Assembly (NCBI GenBank): GCA_017881245.1 | Contig: JADGRC010000260.1 | Location: forward strand, 1 to 34,840 | Direction of reading: 5' to 3' | From: Pseudomonadota bacterium | GTDB lineage: Bacteria; Myxococcota_A; Polyangia; Fen-1088 | DNA length: 34,840 nucleotides | Shown: positions 17,141-24,362 of the stretch, in pieces | How positions within the stretch are numbered: the stretch's first letter is position 1 | Layout of the letters: every line of letters starts with the position of its first letter | Made by a program: the position numbers and the translations under genes | Notes under the pieces: model-generated | Databases searched by the model: none | Told to the model about the DNA's origin: nothing | What the model saw: only the letters and a program-made list of their open reading frames with translations

Positions 17141-18043
17141 ATGGCAAAGCAGAAGATCGGGTTCGTCGGAGTGGGAATGATGGGACATGGAATGGCCAAG
17201 AACCTGTTGAACAAGGGGTTCGAGGTCACGGTGATGGCGCACAAGAACCGCAAGCCCATTGAGGATCTCTTGGAACAAGGCGCTCGGGAGGCGAAGACGC
17301 CGCGACAGGTGGCGGAGCAGTCCGACATCGTCATTCTGTGCGTGACCGGTGCCCCGCAGGTCGATCAGGTGGTCTATGACAAGGACGGGATGTTGGAGGT
17401 GTTTCGCCCGGGGATGATCCTCCTTGACTGTTCGACCAGCGAGCCCACCCTGTGTGAACGTGTCGCGAAGGATCTCGCCAGTCTCGGAGCCAGTTACGTC
17501 GATGCGCCTCTGGCGCGCACTCCCGTCGAGGCCGAGGCCGGCAAGCTGAACACGATGGTGGGCGCGGACGAAAAAATCTTCGCCGAGGTGCGCCCCGTTC
17601 TCGAGACTTTCTGCGAGAACATTTTTTATATGGGAGCGATCGGATCGGGCGCCCGGACCAAGCTCATCTACAACTTGATCACGATGGGTCATGCTGCGCT
17701 CATCTCGGAAGCGCTTTGCGCATGCGCGGCGACCGGGGTCGATCTGAATCGCTTCGCCAAGGTCGTCGGTGGCGGAAATGCCAATAGCGGCATCTTTCAG
17801 ATGATAGTGCCGAAGATTTTGGAGCAGAACGACTACTCCGGATTGAAGTTTAGCCTGGTGAACGCTGCGAAGGATCTCCGGTACTACAACCGCATGACCT
17901 CGGAGATCCCCTTATCGGGAAACATGGGCCCGGCTGTCCTGAACGCGTTGGTGCAGGCGGTCAACACCGGGTTCTCGAACGGTCTGGTAGGCGATATGGT
18001 GAAAGCCCAATGCAAAGCCAACGGAGTGGAGCTCAAAAAATGA
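17141..18043 (+). CDS. NAD(P)-dependent beta-hydroxyacid dehydrogenase (3-hydroxyisobutyrate / tartronate semialdehyde reductase family)
   Basis: A 300-residue beta-hydroxyacid dehydrogenase. The dinucleotide motif GFVGVGMMG is at 7-15, DCSTSEP at 96-102, and the catalytic Lys174 with Asn178 in the GSGARTKLIYNLI segment. The substrate loop reads DAPLARTPVEAEAGKL where most family members have DAPVSGG; the altered loop suggests an unusual substrate. Related enzymes reduce tartronate semialdehyde (GarR/GlxR) or oxidise 3-hydroxyisobutyrate, gamma-hydroxybutyrate or similar acids. A GarR-like role would complete the aldolase route elsewhere in the window. AGGGAG lies before the ATG. The stop overlaps the next start as ATGA, coupling this cytoplasmic enzyme to a binding protein. 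Confidence 0.9.
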   Translation: MAKQKIGFVGVGMMGHGMAKNLLNKGFEVTVMAHKNRKPIEDLLEQGAREAKTPRQVAEQSDIVILCVTGAPQVDQVVYDKDGMLEVFRPGMILLDCSTSEPTLCERVAKDLASLGASYVDAPLARTPVEAEAGKLNTMVGADEKIFAEVRPVLETFCENIFYMGAIGSGARTKLIYNLITMGHAALISEALCACAATGVDLNRFAKVVGGGNANSGIFQMIVPKILEQNDYSGLKFSLVNAAKDLRYYNRMTSEIPLSGNMGPAVLNALVQAVNTGFSNGLVGDMVKAQCKANGVELKK

Positions 18044-19323
18044 AAAACCTGATGGTCGCAATACGTGGAAAATGCTTTTCGAGGATAGCCCTTCTGTCGA
18101 CGGTCATACTTCTGGGACCGGCCTGCAACAAATCGGGATCAAACGCGGCAAAGCCGATTGTCATCGGAATTACGGCCGATGCGAGCGGCCAGTACGCGGC
18201 CAGCGGCGATTCGGAAAGACGCGGTGTCCTGATGGCGATTGCCGAATTCAACGCGAAGGGGGGCGTTCTGGGTCGGCCGATCAAGTCAATCCACATAGAC
18301 ACGGAGACGACTCCCGCAACGGGGTCGCGCGTCGCGGAGCGCATGATCACGCAGGAAAAAGTCGCCTTCCTGGTCGGCGCGATGAGCTCTGGGGTCGCGA
18401 ACGCGATCTCGCAGGTGGCGCAGAAGTATGGCGTGATCTACCTAAATACGAATTCCAGCTCACCGTCGGAATCGGGCGAGAACTGTCACCGCGTGAAATT
18501 CGTGTGGGATGGCAACGGCAACAATTTTGCCCAGGCTTCTGTAAAGGGGGCCATCGGCAAATTTGGCAAAAAATGGTTATTGATCACCAACGACTATGGG
18601 TGGGGGCACGATACGTCCAACGCCACGCGCAAGCTGGTCACGCAGAACGGCGGCACCATCGTCGGTGAGCTGCTGGTGCCGCAGGGAACTCGCGATTTCA
18701 GCGCCACCTTACTCAAGGTGCAGCAGTACGCGCCGGACGTGATCGCGGCCGCCGTAGGTGGCGACGATCTGAAAGCCATGCGATCGCAGGTCTCGCAGAT
18801 GAAGCTGGGTGCCAAGTACGCATGGATCAACAATCAACAAGATTGGCCTGACATCTACGGTCTGCCGCGAGCCGATCTGTTTGGCGTCTTTGGTACAACC
18901 TGGTATCAGGGGTTCGATCTGCCCGGCGTCAAGGAGTTCGTCGCGCGCTATCAGAAGGAGAATGCGGATTCGAAGATCAAGACCCCCGGCAACGTCTTCT
19001 TCAACGGCTACTGGGCCACCCGTTCATTGCTGGAAGCCATCGAGAAGGCGAAAACGACCAACAACGTCGCCGTCATCAAGGAACTGGAGCAGTGGAAGAT
19101 TTCCGCCAGGGATCGCATGCAGAACGACGACGCATACATGAACGCCAAGAATCACCAAATGCAGCAGACAATTTACCTCGCCACCGCCAACCTGGAATCG
19201 ACCGACCCCGACGCCCTGTTCAAGATCGTCAGCAGCACCCCCCCGTCCGAGGTCGTCGACAAGGACTCCGAGGCCAAGTGCAAGCTTGAGCCATTCGAAT
19301 CCACTCCCGTCTACGAGCCGTAA
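18040..19323 (+). CDS. LivK/Peripla_BP_6-type ABC substrate-binding protein, orphan
   Basis: A 427-residue binding protein of the branched-chain amino-acid/amide/organic-acid type. It shows an IVIGITADASGQYAASGDSERRGVLMAIAEFNAKGGVLGR-like opening (about 36-75) and later EKVAFLVGAMSSGVANAI. The N terminus has a charged start, a hydrophobic run and LLGPAC with Cys29, a weak lipobox. The ATG at 18040 overlaps the dehydrogenase stop, so I chose it over 18010. No LivH, LivM, LivG or LivF genes are present in the window, so it must work with permeases encoded elsewhere or act as a solute sensor. Coupling to a hydroxyacid dehydrogenase suggests that its ligand is that enzyme's substrate or precursor. 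Confidence 0.9.
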   Translation: MKNLMVAIRGKCFSRIALLSTVILLGPACNKSGSNAAKPIVIGITADASGQYAASGDSERRGVLMAIAEFNAKGGVLGRPIKSIHIDTETTPATGSRVAERMITQEKVAFLVGAMSSGVANAISQVAQKYGVIYLNTNSSSPSESGENCHRVKFVWDGNGNNFAQASVKGAIGKFGKKWLLITNDYGWGHDTSNATRKLVTQNGGTIVGELLVPQGTRDFSATLLKVQQYAPDVIAAAVGGDDLKAMRSQVSQMKLGAKYAWINNQQDWPDIYGLPRADLFGVFGTTWYQGFDLPGVKEFVARYQKENADSKIKTPGNVFFNGYWATRSLLEAIEKAKTTNNVAVIKELEQWKISARDRMQNDDAYMNAKNHQMQQTIYLATANLESTDPDALFKIVSSTPPSEVVDKDSEAKCKLEPFESTPVYEP

Positions 19324-19332
19324 GTCATTTTG

Positions 19333-19354
19333 CCCCGCACAACATAGAGCGGGG
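19333..19354 (+). terminator. Possible terminator hairpin after the LivK-type gene
   Basis: CCCCGC and GCGGGG pair across a 10-nt loop, 10 bp after the stop codon. The following bases are not T-rich, so only modest support exists. Confidence 0.35.
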
Positions 19355-19400
19355 AGGCGGCTCGCTGCCGCTCGCGCCTGCCCGCACCCCAACTCGCTCC

Positions 19401-19417
19401 GGCGGGCAAAGCCCGCC
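19401..19417. repeat. Perfect GC-rich hairpin
   Basis: GGCGGGC-AAA-GCCCGCC is a perfect 7-bp stem with a 3-base loop in non-coding DNA. It resembles REP-like or BIME-type palindromes; a copy count across the genome would tell. Confidence 0.45.
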
Positions 19418-19557
19418 TACGCTCGCCCTTTCCGAGTACGCCGAAGAATCTTCGCGCTGCGGGACGATTCTCGAAGGTAGTAGATCAGACCGCGACTCCT
19501 CTGACGCTGAAGCTCAGCAGCGCGTCGTTCTGAGATTGTTAAAATTTGCGACGGCCA

Positions 19558-19601
19558 GATCGGGGGCAACCGTGATCGGGCGGCCCCCAGGCCCCCCGAT
19601 C
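19558..19601. repeat. Long inverted repeat upstream of the hydrolase gene
   Basis: GATCGGGGG (19558-19566) is perfectly complementary to CCCCCGATC (19593-19601). A third partial copy, GATCGGG at 19574-19580, lies between them and can pair with the right arm as an alternative. It ends 42 bp before the start codon and could be an operator or attenuator. Confidence 0.45.
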
Positions 19602-19643
19602 GTTCTCATTCGCGTGGCGCCTCCCGCCGGGTAGACTGGCGTC

Positions 19644-20447
19644 ATGTCGACCCTACGGATCGCGGTTGCATCGACGCCGCTGACGGCCACGCTCGAGGAG
19701 GCGGTCCCGCCCGCCATCGCGGCGGTCGAGGAGGCGGGACGCCTCGGGGCGCGGATTGTTTGCCTCCCAGAGACCGGCCTTCCTGGACACCGGATGCAAC
19801 CTCGCCCCGTGCCTGATGTGTCGAGCGACGCGCTCGACCGCGCTGTGCGGGAGGTCGCGGACGCGGCGCGCCGCGCCCACATCGTCGCGATCATTGGAAC
19901 CGAGCGCCCGACACCGCGGGGTCGCGAGATCCTGTCCGTCGTGGTCGACGCGGATGGCTCGACGCTCGGCGAACAGGCGAAGACGCAGGTGGACCCGTCG
20001 GAGGAGCGGCAGTACGTCGCGGGCGCTGGGCGACGTGTCTTCACGGCGGCGGGCGTGACCTTCGGGATCGCGATGTGTCACGAAGCGTTCCGTTACCCCG
20101 AGGTCACGCGATCACTCGTCCTTGCGGGCGCTCAGATTGTCTTCGTCCCACACTACGTGACGACGAAGGACGGCTCGTTGCCGGTCCGATGGTGCGATCC
20201 CTCAAACCCCTACAACGAGAAGGCTCTCCTGTGCCGGGCCCTCGAGAACACGGTCTACATCGCGGCGTCCAACGTGGCCACGAGCGACCAGGGCTCGGCG
20301 ACCTGCATCATCGCCCCGGACGGCACGTTGGTGACCAGCCTCGCATACGGTCGCGTCGGCGTGGCCACGGCCGACCTCGACCTCGAGCGGGCGAGCCGCC
20401 TGCTGGCCCAGCGCTGGGCTCCCGAGCGCAACGTCTGGCGTCAATGA
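19644..20447 (+). CDS. Carbon-nitrogen hydrolase (nitrilase superfamily) protein
   Basis: A 267-residue nitrilase-superfamily amidohydrolase with the expected triad: Glu43 (CLPETGL), Lys113 (AKTQVD) and Cys145 in [12 protein letters not shown]. Family members hydrolyse amides, nitriles or carbamoyl groups in the cytoplasm, releasing ammonia. GC-rich codon use matches the host rather than the low-GC glt operon it faces. Its last 7 bp overlap the end of gltL on the other strand. No Shine-Dalgarno is seen; TAGACT lies 12 bp before the ATG, so a leaderless transcript is possible. Substrate unknown. Confidence 0.9.
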   Translation: MSTLRIAVASTPLTATLEEAVPPAIAAVEEAGRLGARIVCLPETGLPGHRMQPRPVPDVSSDALDRAVREVADAARRAHIVAIIGTERPTPRGREILSVVVDADGSTLGEQAKTQVDPSEERQYVAGAGRRVFTAAGVTFGIAMCHEAFRYPEVTRSLVLAGAQIVFVPHYVTTKDGSLPVRWCDPSNPYNEKALLCRALENTVYIAASNVATSDQGSATCIIAPDGTLVTSLAYGRVGVATADLDLERASRLLAQRWAPERNVWRQ

Positions 20448-21166
20448 ACGATCTTCGCAAGGAACTCGCGGGCACGCTCCGAGCGGGGGGAGCTGAAGAA
20501 CACCTCCTTGGGGCTGTCCTCGACGATTCGTCCTTGATCCATGAAGATGACCCGACTAGCCACCTTCTTCGCAAATCCCATTTCGTGGGTGACGACCATC
20601 ATGGTCATGCCTTCCCGCGCCAGACCGACCATCACATCCAGTACTTCGTTGATCATTTCAGGATCGAGCGCTGACGTCGGCTCGTCGAACAGCATCGCGA
20701 TCGGATCCATCGAAAGCGCTCGCGCAATAGCGACTCGCTGCTGCTGTCCACCCGATAGCTGAGCCGGATATTTATCCTGCTGCGCGATCACGCCGACGCG
20801 ATCAAGGTACTTGAGTCCCTTGGCGACCGCCTCGTCTAGACTACGCCCCAACACCTTGACCTGCCCGATGGTCACGTTTTCACGGATCGACAGATGCGGA
20901 AACAATTCGAACGTTTGGAACACCATGCCGATCCGGGCACGCAGTTTTGACAAATTCGTCCTTGGATCACCTACCGATATGCCGTCGACCGTGATCTTGC
21001 CCTGTTCAAACGGTTCGAGACCGTTGACGGTCTTGATCAACGTGGACTTGCCGGAACCAGAGGGTCCACAAACGACCACAACATCGCCTCGGGCGAGGCG
21101 CATGCTGCACTGGCGCAGCGCATGAAACGTGCCGTAACTCTTACTCACATTGTCAATTTCGATCAT
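20441..21166 (-). CDS. gltL: Glutamate/aspartate ABC transporter ATP-binding protein GltL
   Basis: A 241-residue polar amino-acid importer ATPase. Walker [10 protein letters not shown] is at 34-42, signature LSGGQQQR at 137-144, Walker B IAMLFDEP at 156-163, and it ends with the usual [17 protein letters not shown] tail. It lacks a TOBE domain, as this class does. It is the last gene of gltI-J-K-L and overlaps gltK by 4 bp (ATGA). Assignment to glutamate/aspartate rests on its GltI and GltJ partners, because ATPases of the GlnQ class are very similar to one another. Confidence 0.93.
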   Translation of the reverse strand: MIEIDNVSKSYGTFHALRQCSMRLARGDVVVVCGPSGSGKSTLIKTVNGLEPFEQGKITVDGISVGDPRTNLSKLRARIGMVFQTFELFPHLSIRENVTIGQVKVLGRSLDEAVAKGLKYLDRVGVIAQQDKYPAQLSGGQQQRVAIARALSMDPIAMLFDEPTSALDPEMINEVLDVMVGLAREGMTMMVVTHEMGFAKKVASRVIFMDQGRIVEDSPKEVFFSSPRSERAREFLAKIVH

Positions 21167-21849
21167 TTCTGCTCGGCCGTCTTGTGAACAGTCTTGACCA
21201 ATATCGACGCGGCGAAACAGATCACAAAATACACTCCGCCGGCAAATAGCAACAATTCGATTATACGCCCGTCCCGTTCACCAATGCCATAAGCCTGGCC
21301 AAAGAAATCCGCCAACGAGATCACATATACCAGGGACGTATCCTGGAACAACACAATCCCTTGCATCGCGAGCAGCGGCAACATATTGCGAATCGCCTGC
21401 GGCAAAATGACCAACCGCATCGACTGGCCGTAGGTCATGCCTAGCGCAAGCGAGGCCGCAAGTTGTCCCTTCGGCACCGACTGAATACCAGCACGGATGA
21501 TTTCGGAGTAGTACGCAGCTTCGAACAGCGAGAACCCGACCAGTGCCGAGGTCAGTCGCAGATCGCTTCCAGGGGAGAGGGCGAGGACGCGCTGCAGGAA
21601 GCGAGGCACAATCAGAAAGAACCAAAGCAACACCATCACCAGCGGAATAGAGCGGAACAGATTGACGTAGCCGGCTGCAAACCACCGCAGGGGTCTGACG
21701 CTCGACAGGCGCATCATCGCCAGGGGCGCGCCCCACACGATTCCGACCGCTACGGCAACCACAGTGATTTCGAGCGACAGGGCCATCCCGTCGCCCAGGA
21801 CCTTGAGAGATCCCGTATTGATCGAACTGAAATCGAATGAGAGAGCCAT
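21163..21849 (-). CDS. gltK: Glutamate/aspartate ABC transporter permease GltK
   Basis: A 228-residue polar amino-acid permease (HisM/GltK class) with about four or five membrane segments. The coupling loop [26 protein letters not shown] is at about 128-155. The ATG at 21849 follows the gltJ stop by one base; a longer frame to 21894 would run into gltJ. It forms the channel with GltJ and is powered by GltL. Its codons are less GC-rich than those of the flanking regions. Confidence 0.92.
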   Translation of the reverse strand: MALSFDFSSINTGSLKVLGDGMALSLEITVVAVAVGIVWGAPLAMMRLSSVRPLRWFAAGYVNLFRSIPLVMVLLWFFLIVPRFLQRVLALSPGSDLRLTSALVGFSLFEAAYYSEIIRAGIQSVPKGQLAASLALGMTYGQSMRLVILPQAIRNMLPLLAMQGIVLFQDTSLVYVISLADFFGQAYGIGERDGRIIELLLFAGGVYFVICFAASILVKTVHKTAEQK

Positions 21850-21850
21850 C

Positions 21851-22579
21851 CTATTTGCTGCCGATGTACCCGGGAACGCGAGTTCGACGTTCAACCCAAT
21901 GCATTAGCGTCATCACGACCGCGTTTATGCATAAATACATCAACGTGACCGCGATGAACGACTCATAGGGTTGGGCTGTGTAGTCAACCAGTTGTCTGCC
22001 TTGAGCGGCCAGTTCCAGCAGGCCGATGGTGGACGCCACCGCGGAATTCTTGAAAACGTTCAAGAACTCGGATGTTAGAGGCGGCACGATCACCCGAAAC
22101 GACATCGGCAACATCACATACCGATACGTCTGCGACAGCGTTAGCCCTAAAGCCAGCCCCGCGTTCTTCTGGCCGGGTGGCAAGGCGATGATACCTGAGC
22201 GCACCAGCTCGCAAACGCGGGCCGCGGTGAAGGTTCCGAGACACAGAACAGCCACGAGGAACTGCTGCGCGGACGGGGTCAAGTGCTTGAACGCATCTCC
22301 GAGCGGCAGCACATCCGGTATCACGAAGTACCAGATAAACAATTGGACCAGGAGTGGAACATTGCGGAATCCCTGAACATAGGCCGCGGAGATCCCCGAC
22401 AGTAGTCTATTGGGTAACGTGCGTAAAACGCCCAACACCGATCCCAATGTCAGAGCAATCGCCCACGAGGCGAGACCCAGTCCCAACGTGGTCAACGCGC
22501 CCCACAGCAACCAGTCCAGATAGGTCTGGTTTTTGGCGGCGGTTTGAAAAAACAGGCCCCAGTGCCACTGGTAGTTCAT
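21851..22579 (-). CDS. gltJ: Glutamate/aspartate ABC transporter permease GltJ
   Basis: A 242-residue permease whose sequence follows E. coli GltJ closely, for instance [37 protein letters not shown] and [14 protein letters not shown] at the C terminus. I chose the ATG at 22579 (MNYQWHWG) because it lines up with the E. coli start (MSIDWNWG); a GTG two codons upstream is the alternative. It passes glutamate or aspartate through the inner membrane with GltK. A hairpin separates it from gltI. Confidence 0.93.
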   Translation of the reverse strand: MNYQWHWGLFFQTAAKNQTYLDWLLWGALTTLGLGLASWAIALTLGSVLGVLRTLPNRLLSGISAAYVQGFRNVPLLVQLFIWYFVIPDVLPLGDAFKHLTPSAQQFLVAVLCLGTFTAARVCELVRSGIIALPPGQKNAGLALGLTLSQTYRYVMLPMSFRVIVPPLTSEFLNVFKNSAVASTIGLLELAAQGRQLVDYTAQPYESFIAVTLMYLCINAVVMTLMHWVERRTRVPGYIGSK

Positions 22580-22603
22580 CGTCACTCTGATCGATGATGT
22601 GCT

Positions 22604-22623
22604 CGTGGGGGCCTGACCCCACG
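22604..22623 (-). repeat. Intercistronic hairpin between gltI and gltJ
   Basis: CGTGGGG and CCCCACG form a perfect 7-bp stem around a 6-base loop in the 76-bp gap between gltI and gltJ. Hairpins at this place commonly stabilise the binding-protein mRNA or stop part of the transcription, so that binding protein exceeds permease. Confidence 0.5.
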
Positions 22624-22655
22624 CAGCGTGTTACTCGAAAGGCATCACAAAACGC

Positions 22656-23546
22656 CTATTCAAGCGCCCGGTCGTTCGGATTCTTGAACAACATCTTCAT
22701 GTCGTCGGACAGGCCGAAATTCAGATTCAGGCCCTTGGGCGGCACCGGCTGCATGAACCACTTGGTGTACAGAGTATTGATCTCACCGGACCTCATCAAC
22801 TTGACGATGGTCGCATCGACAATCTCCTTGAACGGCTTATCGTCGCGCCGCACCATGCATCCGTAGGCCTCGCGTGATTGCGGCGTACCGGTGACAACCC
22901 AGTCATCCGGATGCTTCGACTTGGCGCGCTCGCCGAATAGCAATGCGTCATCCATCATGAAGGCGACCGCTCGACCGGATTCCAGTGTCAGGAACGATTG
23001 CCCGTGTTCCTTGGTGCTGATGATGTTCATACCCATGTTTTTGCTATCGTTCATGTTGCGCAGCAGACGCTCGGACGTCGTGCCCGCGGTCGTCACGACA
23101 GTTTTTCCCTTCAGATCGGAAACGTCCTTGATGCCGGAATCTTTTCTGGTCAACAGGCGGGTGCCAATGATGAAGATCGTGTTGGAAAACGCGACCTGCT
23201 TTTGACGCTCAAGATTGTTTGTGGTCGAGCTGCACTCGAGGTCGATGGCGCCGTTTTGTAGCAAAGTAATGCGGTTTTGCGGCGTGATCGGAATTTCCCT
23301 GATCTGGATAGTCTGCAATTTCAATTCGGCCTTGATTGCATCGACGGCGCGACTCATGATGTCGCACGAATAGCCGACCTGCCGTACGCCACCCAGGTTG
23401 TAGTTGAACGGTATGGACGACTCACGCACGCCAAGCGTTATGGTTCCAGTCTCCTTGATCTTCTTCAGCGTGCCGGTCAGATCTGCAGCGTGCGCGGCGT
23501 TTGAAGACGCGGCGATCATGACGGCCACAGCGAACAGTTTGATCAT
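22656..23546 (-). CDS. gltI: Glutamate/aspartate periplasmic binding protein GltI
   Basis: A 296-residue family-3 binding protein with a Sec signal cleaved after AHA near residue 20. Long stretches match E. coli GltI: ITPQNRITLLQNGAIDLECS, TTNNLERQKQVAFSNTIF, GTRLLT, LESGRAVAFMMDDALL and REAYGCM. It captures glutamate and aspartate in the periplasm for GltJKL. GGGGAG before the ATG supports the start. Base composition is low for this window: 27 of 60 bases at 23161-23220 are G or C. A ruined transposase lies upstream. Both points favour acquisition by transfer. Confidence 0.95.
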   Translation of the reverse strand: MIKLFAVAVMIAASSNAAHAADLTGTLKKIKETGTITLGVRESSIPFNYNLGGVRQVGYSCDIMSRAVDAIKAELKLQTIQIREIPITPQNRITLLQNGAIDLECSSTTNNLERQKQVAFSNTIFIIGTRLLTRKDSGIKDVSDLKGKTVVTTAGTTSERLLRNMNDSKNMGMNIISTKEHGQSFLTLESGRAVAFMMDDALLFGERAKSKHPDDWVVTGTPQSREAYGCMVRRDDKPFKEIVDATIVKLMRSGEINTLYTKWFMQPVPPKGLNLNFGLSDDMKMLFKNPNDRALE

Positions 23547-23849
23547 GTCTTCTCCCCAAGAAGGTCTATCGAATGCAGTGTATCAAAATCCGCGCCACCG
23601 GCACCCGACTGATGGACCGGGCGGACGGGGCGTCACGGGAGCGTGCTCCTGTCCCCGGATCGCCCGGGTGGGCTCTTCGTCGCAGCCGCCCCGCAGGAGG
23701 GGGTCGCGCTAACACCGATGTCAACGGCTGGGTCTACGAAAACTTCCGGGACGCCTTTCGCGGACCCTGGTTCCGGGAAGTTGCGAGGTGTCTGTGGACG
23801 GGGACGACGTCGAGGTGGCGATGATGACAATGCGCCGACGATGACCACA

Positions 23850-24240
23850 GAGCGGCCCGGCGGGCGGTGCGGGCACCCCCGCTGAAGTGATATGTCGCGA
23901 ATGCTGGCGCTCAAAGACCTGCGCGACCCGAGCTACGACGATCTGGAGCGAGCGGTAACGGTAACACTCGTCCCCACCACGGTTTCGGTCGGATAGGAGC
24001 GGACAAACTCCCGGCGGCTAAGACCGTGATCCGACTGGGACAGGTCGTGGACGGATCGACGTTGCGCCATGCCGCATAGGCTGCCGACCGTTGCGACGTC
24101 GGCGGGCGTGACCGAGGGCAAGAAAATGCGCGTTAACACCGTCTTCGTCGATGACGCCCATCCATCATCCAACCGACCCGCCAGGACGGGCTTTACGAAG
24201 ACATGATTCGCGTGCTCAGCCACATGACCAGACGACCGGC
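23850..24240 (+). pseudogene. Decayed DDE transposase (ISNCY-like), several frameshifts
   Basis: No long frame is open, but pieces in different frames join into one transposase pattern. In order they are GAGTPAEVI (frame starting 23863), RMLALKDLRDPSYDDLERA (23898), GADKLPAAKTVIRLGQVV (23996), GVTEGKKMRVNTVFVDDA (about 24108), then PIHHPTD and DGLYEDMIRVLSHMTRR in two more frames. This follows the family pattern TPxEVxLRMLxLKxLRxxSYxxLE ... KxPDAKTLIRLGQ ... GRKMRVDTTVVE ... IHYPTD ... LLxDGVRVLTR that I associate with transposases annotated as ISNCY. At least four frame breaks and an internal TAG show that it is dead. No terminal repeats or target duplication were found. It lies directly upstream of the glt operon. 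Confidence 0.75.
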
Positions 24241-24295
24241 GCAGTCAGCGTGGAGTCTCGGCTTCAACCTACGCCGCAAGAAGACTACACCTGCG

Positions 24296-24313
24296 GCGGC
24301 GGAACCCCGCCGC
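24296..24313. repeat. GC-rich hairpin near the DUF1552 gene end
   Basis: GCGGCGG-AACC-CCGCCGC is a perfect 7-bp stem and 4-base loop. On the minus strand it lies 50 bp after the DUF1552 stop, so it could be a terminator. Its core resembles the palindrome at 16876-16894. Confidence 0.4.
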
Positions 24314-24362
24314 GCCCACACACCCCGCTATCCCGCGCCGAAGAATCTCCTAACTGATCGTT

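Larger units (their letters stand above)
19324..19643. other. Repeat-rich spacer before the carbon-nitrogen hydrolase gene
   Basis: This 320-bp region has no recognisable gene. It holds CCCCGC/GCGGGG at 19333-19354, which may end the upstream operon, GGCGGGC-AAA-GCCCGCC at 19401-19417, GCTGA-AGC-TCAGC at 19506-19518 and a long GATCGGGGG inverted repeat just before the next gene. Confidence 0.55.
23547..24362. other. 816-bp non-coding region with mobile-element debris
   Basis: The region between the gltI start and the DUF1552 gene has no intact gene. It should contain the gltI promoter near 23560-23600 (minus strand, where GATACACT might be a -10 area), the transposase relic in the middle and a GC-rich hairpin near the right end. 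Several short frames here have no family marks. Confidence 0.6.

Noticed and set aside
23643-23885. An 80-codon plus-strand frame upstream of gltI
   Set aside because: Low-complexity Gly/Arg/Pro sequence with no ribosome site; the real signal nearby is the frameshifted transposase.
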